A stretch of DNA of 64,000 nt from contig CALGGM010000042.1 in NCBI GenBank assembly GCA_937915925.1, forward strand, positions 35,451-99,450. Direction: 5' to 3'. Source of the stretch: an uncultured Clostridia bacterium (GTDB lineage: Bacteria > Bacillota > Clostridia > Christensenellales > CAG-138). The position numbers and the translations under genes are program-made. This document shows, piece after piece, positions 59,761-64,000 of this stretch. Every line of letters begins with the position of its first letter. The stretch's first letter is position 1. Below the pieces are notes generated by a model that saw only the letters and a program-made list of their open reading frames with translations, ran no database searches and was not told the DNA's origin.

Positions 59761-60978
59761 ATGGAACGACCGGGGAGAAGGAACAGTATAGCGGATACCC
59801 TGTTTTCGACGGATACGACGCATGTCGGCGCGCTGGACGGCGTTCGCGCGCTCGGCGTGCTGTGCGTTCTGTGGTTCCATTTCTGGCAGCAAACCTGGTG
59901 GATGCCGGTGTATCAGACGCCGTTTTTAAGCTGGATGGGGATCGAACGGATCAATCCGGACGTCATTCGGCGCGTCGGCTATCTCTGCGTCGACCTTATG
60001 CTGCTGCTTTCGGCGTTCGTGCTGTATCTGCCGTATGCGAGAAACCGGTTTACGAACGCGCCGGTCGATCCCGTAAAGACGTTTTTCAGGAAACGGTTTG
60101 CAAGGATCGTGCCGAGCTATCTGTTCGCGGTCATTGTGATGTACGCCGTTGCGCTTGCGGAAGGCACGTATGCGGGCAGAGGCGGATTTGCTATAAAGGA
60201 TCTTTTGACGCATCTGACCTTTACGCAGATGCTGTTCAACGATACGTACCTGTTCACGGGCATCACCGCCGTCATGTGGACGGTCTGCATCGAGGTCGCG
60301 TTCTATCTGGTGTTTCCGCTGCTTGCAAAGGCGTTTTTGCGCCGGCCGCTGATCACCTATGCGGCGATGTTTCTCATCGGGACTTGGTTCTCGGTCGCTG
60401 TCGCGCCTGCGATCGCCGAACCGCGCGTGATGGTGAATCGGTTTCTGACGTTTTTGCCGGTGTTCGCAAACGGCATGATGGCAGCGCATCTGTACGTCTG
60501 CTATGCCGAAAAGGCGCGGCATAAGGCGATCCCGTCGATCATCGGTGCGATCGTCGCCGCGGGCGCGCTCTACGCGATCGTCCGGCTCTTTCATCTGTGC
60601 GCGGCAGCCGGTAACGCAGGCAATCAGCAGATCTGGCAGATGCGGTTTCGCCCGGTGCTGTCGCTTGCGTTCACGGCATTCCTGTTCGGCGCGGCGATCG
60701 CTCCGCTGCCGATCCGAAAGATCCTCGACAACCGCTTGCTCGTGTCGATCGCGGCGGTGTCCTACAACCTTTATCTGTGGCACCAATGGATCATCGTGCA
60801 TGTCTCAAAAGCGTTCGGCGCAAAGAGCGGACAGGATATCGCGGCAGGCGGCGCAAACCAACAATGGGCGGTCACACTTTTGGGGCTCGTGATCGCGTTT
60901 GCTGCAGCGATTCTCATAACCTACGGACTGGAAAAGCCCATTGCGAGGCTGATTTTGAATACCAAAAAGGAGAAATAA
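59761..60978 (+). CDS. Acyltransferase-3 family membrane protein
   Basis: O-acyltransferase of 405 aa with about ten TM helices. The N-terminal LDGVRALGVLCVLWFHFW carries the conserved Arg and His of the family, followed by MLLLSAFVLYLPYARNRF and KRFARIVPSYLFAVIV. Such proteins move acetyl or other acyl groups across the membrane onto cell-wall or surface sugars. In OatA the same membrane part is fused to an SGNH esterase; here an SGNH gene lies just upstream. The start follows the SGNH stop by 5 bp with only a weak site. Confidence 0.88.
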   Translation: MERPGRRNSIADTLFSTDTTHVGALDGVRALGVLCVLWFHFWQQTWWMPVYQTPFLSWMGIERINPDVIRRVGYLCVDLMLLLSAFVLYLPYARNRFTNAPVDPVKTFFRKRFARIVPSYLFAVIVMYAVALAEGTYAGRGGFAIKDLLTHLTFTQMLFNDTYLFTGITAVMWTVCIEVAFYLVFPLLAKAFLRRPLITYAAMFLIGTWFSVAVAPAIAEPRVMVNRFLTFLPVFANGMMAAHLYVCYAEKARHKAIPSIIGAIVAAGALYAIVRLFHLCAAAGNAGNQQIWQMRFRPVLSLAFTAFLFGAAIAPLPIRKILDNRLLVSIAAVSYNLYLWHQWIIVHVSKAFGAKSGQDIAAGGANQQWAVTLLGLVIAFAAAILITYGLEKPIARLILNTKKEK

Positions 60979-60980
60979 AA

Positions 60981-61229
60981 ATGCATTACACGACGAAGGT
61001 CAACCATGTTTGCTCCACAAAGGTCGATTTTGACCTGATCGACGGAAAGGTATATAACGTCGCGTTTACCGGCGGCTGCAACGGAAATCTGAAGGCCATC
61101 GGCAGGCTCGTCGAAGGGATGGAGCGTGAAAAGCTCGTTTCGATCCTGAAAGGCAATACCTGCGGATCAAGCAGCACGTCCTGCGCGGATCAGCTTGCGC
61201 TTGCGGTAGAGAAGGCGGTGGAAGCATAA
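60981..61229 (+). CDS. TSCPD domain protein (TIGR03905 type)
   Basis: The 82-aa protein contains the two family motifs, GGCNGNLKAIGRLVEG and CGSSSTSCADQLALAVE. The family is related to the C-terminal TSCPD domain of class II ribonucleotide reductase and has no proven role. The ATG follows AAAAGGAGAAATAAAA. The last A of its stop is the first base of the ROK kinase ATG (TAATG), so the two are coupled. Confidence 0.9.
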   Translation: MHYTTKVNHVCSTKVDFDLIDGKVYNVAFTGGCNGNLKAIGRLVEGMEREKLVSILKGNTCGSSSTSCADQLALAVEKAVEA

Positions 61230-62116
61230 TGCTGCGGTTTGGATTTGACATCGGCGGAACAAACATCGCCGCAGGCATCATCGATGAGGACAACCGACTG
61301 ATCGCAAAGTCGTCGGTCCGTTTTCCGCGCGGAGAAGGCACGGAGGTTGTCGTTCGCGCATGCGCGGCGCTGTATCGCTCGATCGTAGAGCAGGCGGGAA
61401 GACGTGAGGACGAGATCTCCGGCGTGGGCGTTGCGGTTCCCGGCAGCGTCGATATCGACAACGGCGTCGTGATCGACGCGCACAACCTCGGGTTTCATCA
61501 TACGCCGCTCGGCGCGTTGCTTGCCGACGCGTTGAAAAAGCCGGTTTATCTAATCAATGACGCCGACGCCGCGACGCTTGCGGAGCAGAGGACCGGCGCG
61601 CTGATTGGGACGAACACCTCGGCGCTGATCACGATCGGGACCGGCATCGGCGGCGGACTCATCATCAACGGCGAGCTGTTCCGCGGCGGACGCAAAAACG
61701 GAACGGAGCCGGGACACATGGTGCTTCGAAACGGAGGCAGACACTGCACCTGCGGCGTCGACGGCTGTGCGGAGACCTATTGCTCGGCAACACGCCTTGC
61801 GACCGACGGAAAGGCGTTCGACTGTTCGAGTGCAAAGGACGTGATCGACGCGGCAAAGGACGGAGACGAAAAGGCGCTCGAACTGTTCCGCGCCTATATC
61901 GACGATCTCGGCAGCTATATCGCTTCGATCGTGAACCTTCTTGATCCCGAGCGGATCGCGATCGGCGGCGGCGTCTGCGGCGCAGGCAGCTTCCTGCTCG
62001 ATCCGCTGCAGGCGGATGTCGAACGCAAGTGCTTCTTTGAGACCTGCCCGAGGATCATTATAGCGTCTGCAGGCAACGACGCCGGTATCATCGGCGCCGG
62101 GCTGATCGTCGGCTGA
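61229..62116 (+). CDS. ROK family sugar kinase (glucokinase-like)
   Basis: Phosphorylates a hexose using ATP in the cytosol. The 295-aa ASKHA protein has the phosphate-1 motif DIGGTNIAAG, INDADAATLAEQ (catalytic Asp), TIGTGIGGGLIINGEL, and the ROK zinc site CTCGVDGCAE. This zinc form is typical of glucokinases and related ROK kinases; the exact sugar is not fixed by sequence. Translationally coupled to the TSCPD gene. A strong terminator follows. Confidence 0.92.
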   Translation: MLRFGFDIGGTNIAAGIIDEDNRLIAKSSVRFPRGEGTEVVVRACAALYRSIVEQAGRREDEISGVGVAVPGSVDIDNGVVIDAHNLGFHHTPLGALLADALKKPVYLINDADAATLAEQRTGALIGTNTSALITIGTGIGGGLIINGELFRGGRKNGTEPGHMVLRNGGRHCTCGVDGCAETYCSATRLATDGKAFDCSSAKDVIDAAKDGDEKALELFRAYIDDLGSYIASIVNLLDPERIAIGGGVCGAGSFLLDPLQADVERKCFFETCPRIIIASAGNDAGIIGAGLIVG

Positions 62117-62128
62117 TTATCTACAAAA

Positions 62129-62163
62129 AACAGGCTCCCGAGCATCTGTTCGGGAGCCTTTAC
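62129..62163. terminator. Bidirectional terminator between ROK and SDR genes
   Basis: GGCTCCCGA / TCGGGAGCC 9-bp perfect stem, with an A-run on the left and T residues on the right. Confidence 0.9.
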
Positions 62164-62172
62164 TGTTAGAAA

Positions 62173-62898
62173 TTATACGGTATATCCGCCGTCACAGCAG
62201 AGGACCTGTCCGGTGACAAACCGCGCATGGGCAAGGTAAAAGACCGCGTCGGCGACGTCTTCGGGCGTTCCGAGCTTTTGAAGCGGGGTTTCGAGACGGA
62301 AGGCGTCCAGATCGTCCGCGGACAGATGCGCGTTCATGGCAGTCGGGATCAGCCCGGGCGCGACGGCGTTGACCGTGACGTCGGAGGGCGCAAGTTCCTT
62401 TGCAAGCGCTTTCGTAAAGCCGATCAGCGCCGCTTTGGATGCGGAATAGATCACTTCGCAGGATGCGCCGACGACGCCCCACATCGAAGAGATGTTGACG
62501 ACCGAGCCGTGGTTTTGACGAAGATCGTCATAGAGGAGACGCGTCAGCCGCATGGCGCCGGTCACGTTCGTTTGGAAAACGCGGTCGAGTTCTTCGTCCG
62601 TCGTGTCGGAAAACAGCTTTTGCGGCAGTGCGGTCCCGGCACAGTTGACCAGTACGGAGACCGTACCGAGACGCTGATGAACGGCTTCCGACAGAGACTG
62701 TACGGACGCCGGATTGTTAAGGTCGCAATATTGCGAAAGATAAACGGCGTTTTTCGGAAGCGTGCGGACAAGTTCGTCGACCGCCTCCGGATGCGAACGA
62801 TACGGCAGTACGAGCGCGCAACCGGCGTCCGCAAACCGCTTGGCGATCCCGCCGCCGATCCCGCCGGAAGCGCCTGTGATCAAAGCGATTTTGTTCAT
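62173..62898 (-). CDS. Short-chain dehydrogenase/reductase (FabG-like)
   Basis: NAD(P)H-dependent oxidoreductase of 241 aa. The cofactor site is TGASGGIGGGIAKRF, with NCAG, the catalytic Ser-Tyr-Lys set (NISSMWG; YSASKAALIG), and VNAVAPGLIPTAMN typical of FabG-type SDRs. The start overlaps the lipoprotein stop by 4 bp on the minus strand. Not in a fatty-acid gene cluster, so a role other than fatty acid synthesis is likely. Substrate unknown. Confidence 0.9.
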   Translation of the reverse strand: MNKIALITGASGGIGGGIAKRFADAGCALVLPYRSHPEAVDELVRTLPKNAVYLSQYCDLNNPASVQSLSEAVHQRLGTVSVLVNCAGTALPQKLFSDTTDEELDRVFQTNVTGAMRLTRLLYDDLRQNHGSVVNISSMWGVVGASCEVIYSASKAALIGFTKALAKELAPSDVTVNAVAPGLIPTAMNAHLSADDLDAFRLETPLQKLGTPEDVADAVFYLAHARFVTGQVLCCDGGYTV

Positions 62899-63389
62899 GC
62901 GCCCTCCTTGAATCGGACCGATTGGATCATGGTATCGAATGCGTCAATGTACGCATCGCCCTCGCGGTTCAACAGCGTAAAGAAGTATGTACGGTCGGCG
63001 GCGATGGCGTACAGGATCAGATCGTGCGTTCCCTGTTCGAGATCGACCTTGCATGCGATGCGGTACGCATCGTAACCGTCGACCTTGCAGGGCGTTTTTT
63101 CAAGAAGCGTAAGGGAATCGTATCCGCAAAGCGCTTTCAGCGCGGATTCATATTCGCCGTCCGTGAACTGATCGAAGTACCAGTTGAGTTCGGTTGCGGA
63201 AAATGTGATCGAGCTCGAAAGAAGCGGATCGCCGTACGGTGCAAAGCAGATCATCTGAACGCCGCTGACCGGCTCAAACGGCTCCGGCAGCGAAGCGGTA
63301 AATGCGGGATGCTCATAGACCGACTGAGCGCTTGATCCGCAGCCGAGAAGGAGCAGCAGGCAGAGGAGCAGGGAGAGAATACGCTTCAT
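62895..63389 (-). CDS. Small lipoprotein of unknown function
   Basis: The 164-aa protein has a signal peptide ending in LLLLGC (Cys17) and a compact mature domain with aromatic residues (FAPYGDPLLSSS, ELNWYFDQF, RTYFFTLLN), reminiscent of small stress or conjugation lipoproteins but not assignable. It is the middle gene of a three-gene minus-strand operon, overlapping both neighbours by 4 bp. Confidence 0.78.
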   Translation of the reverse strand: MKRILSLLLCLLLLLGCGSSAQSVYEHPAFTASLPEPFEPVSGVQMICFAPYGDPLLSSSITFSATELNWYFDQFTDGEYESALKALCGYDSLTLLEKTPCKVDGYDAYRIACKVDLEQGTHDLILYAIAADRTYFFTLLNREGDAYIDAFDTMIQSVRFKEGA

Positions 63390-63865
63390 TCGAGTTCCTC
63401 CGAAACGCCGAGGATCTCACCGATCACCATGGTGTGCGGATCGCCTCCGGCATAGTAGCGAGAAAGCAGCGCAGGGTCCTCCAAAAGCTGTTCTGTTAGC
63501 TCCGAACGGAACAGCACCCTGCATTCGATATGGTATTTGCAGCCGGCAAAGCCGTCTTGCGCGCCGAAGCGGGCAGGGAAGAAGTCGTTTTGAAGCGCGG
63601 TCATCTTATCAACGTCGCGTCCGGAGCGTGTGCCACAGAATGCAAGCGCTTTCGTCAGGTCTCCGGACCTTGGAACGCTGACGGTGAACGTATCGCTGTT
63701 TTTCAGCAGATCATGTGTATAGCGGCTCTTGCGGACGTATACCGTAAAGGTAGGCTTTCCCCAAAGCACGCCGAACTGTCCCCATCCGATCGTCATAGGA
63801 TTTCCATCGACCATCAGAAACGCGCCCTTCTTTAACTGCTCGGCAGTTTCCTGCATCCAATCCAT
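63386..63865 (-). CDS. Flavin reductase-like FMN-binding protein
   Basis: The 159-aa protein of the split-barrel flavin reductase type: LMVDGNPMTIGWGQFG, FTVYVRKSRYTHDLLKNSDTF, and TFTVSVPRSGDLTKALAFCG are the usual FMN-binding segments. It may use NAD(P)H and FMN. The start ATG follows CGGAGGTCAGGCAA. First gene of the operon with the lipoprotein and the SDR, which suggests a redox function for the group. Confidence 0.87.
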   Translation of the reverse strand: MDWMQETAEQLKKGAFLMVDGNPMTIGWGQFGVLWGKPTFTVYVRKSRYTHDLLKNSDTFTVSVPRSGDLTKALAFCGTRSGRDVDKMTALQNDFFPARFGAQDGFAGCKYHIECRVLFRSELTEQLLEDPALLSRYYAGGDPHTMVIGEILGVSEELE

Positions 63866-63892
63866 TTGCCTGACCTCCGTATATGATATTCC

Positions 63893-63898
63893 ATTATA
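63893..63898 (-). promoter_or_regulatory. -10 box of the flavin reductase operon
   Basis: TATAAT on the minus strand, 28 bp from the ATG. The -35 (TGGATT at 63921-63916, 17-bp spacing) is weak. Confidence 0.5.
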
Positions 63899-63921
63899 GA
63901 CGATAGCAAAGAAAAAATCCA

Positions 63922-63949
63922 GTAAAAAAAGAAGCCAACAGGCTTCTTT
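63922..63949 (-). terminator. Terminator of a minus-strand gene beyond the right edge
   Basis: AAAGAAGCC / GGCTTCTTT with an AACA loop, and seven T on the minus strand. Orientation implies a minus-strand gene to the right of the window. Confidence 0.75.
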
Positions 63950-63979
63950 CAGCGTGTCAAAAAACCTTTTGACACGCTG
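63950..63979. other. Perfect 13-bp inverted repeat at window edge
   Basis: CAGCGTGTCAAAA / TTTTGACACGCTG around a four-base loop. It abuts the terminator. It could be a second terminator arm, an end of an element or an operator; the sequence stops too soon to tell. Confidence 0.5.
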
Positions 63980-64000
63980 AGCAGGCTGTTGATAAGGGTG

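Overview
The window is chromosomal DNA from a spore-forming-lineage Firmicute, most likely class Clostridia. It has moderately high GC, strong AGGAGG-type ribosome binding sites, ATGA and TGATG gene overlaps, a T-box leader before valS, ArgR, and sporulation-type genes (spoIVB, two Spo0A effector-domain proteins, a PdaB-like deacetylase). A placement near Christensenellales or a similar gut Clostridia group is only a guess. About 57 protein genes and 15 tRNA genes are supported. I see no phage, insertion sequence, CRISPR array or rRNA.

Layout. 0-5.4 kb: nadK (cut by the window edge), argR, recN, spoIVB, then two overlapping genes that both encode Spo0A-type DNA-binding domains where spo0A normally sits. 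5.4-9.8 kb: deoB and a purine nucleoside phosphorylase, then on the minus strand cysS and a membrane protein. 10-14.5 kb: a cohesin-like surface protein, folT-like, folC, a HAD hydrolase and a lipoprotein. 14.5-17 kb (minus): an NlpC/P60 hydrolase with a long Pro/Thr/Lys repeat linker, coupled to a radical SAM gene. 17-29.3 kb: an ABC-F ATPase, a glycerate kinase with an extra N-terminal domain, pdp, polA, coaE, a lytic transglycosylase, lspA, rluD and a DUF885-type lipoprotein. 29.3-35 kb: T-box and valS, a coiled-coil membrane protein, a seven-tRNA array and a MATE transporter. 35-38.2 kb (minus): radC, a small Cys-containing protein, GtrA and a PLP enzyme. 38.4-43.5 kb: a TIM-barrel isomerase, pgi, rodA, a GNAT and a PdaB-like deacetylase.

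43.6-50.1 kb holds three consecutive ECF sigma / membrane anti-sigma-like modules. A fourth ECF sigma, with a fused soluble C-terminal domain, lies at 56.2 kb. All four are preceded by the same AACC-N24/26-GGTG promoter arrangement, which implies autoregulation and probable cross-talk. Between them are two minus-strand tRNA-Ser genes, queA-tgt-tsaE-tsaB-rimI (tRNA modification), a SEC-C protein and a six-tRNA array. 57.5-64 kb: a ComEC-like metallo-hydrolase lipoprotein, a small gene behind a consensus promoter and perfect LexA box, an SGNH hydrolase beside an acyltransferase-3 protein, a TSCPD protein coupled to a ROK kinase, and a minus-strand SDR / lipoprotein / flavin-reductase operon.

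Most of the window is housekeeping. The unusual parts are the duplicated, receiver-degenerate Spo0A locus, the four-member ECF network with shared promoters, two apparently leaderless genes (ABC-F and radC), the extended glycerate kinase, and a 74-bp palindromic element next to an AT-rich orphan gene.
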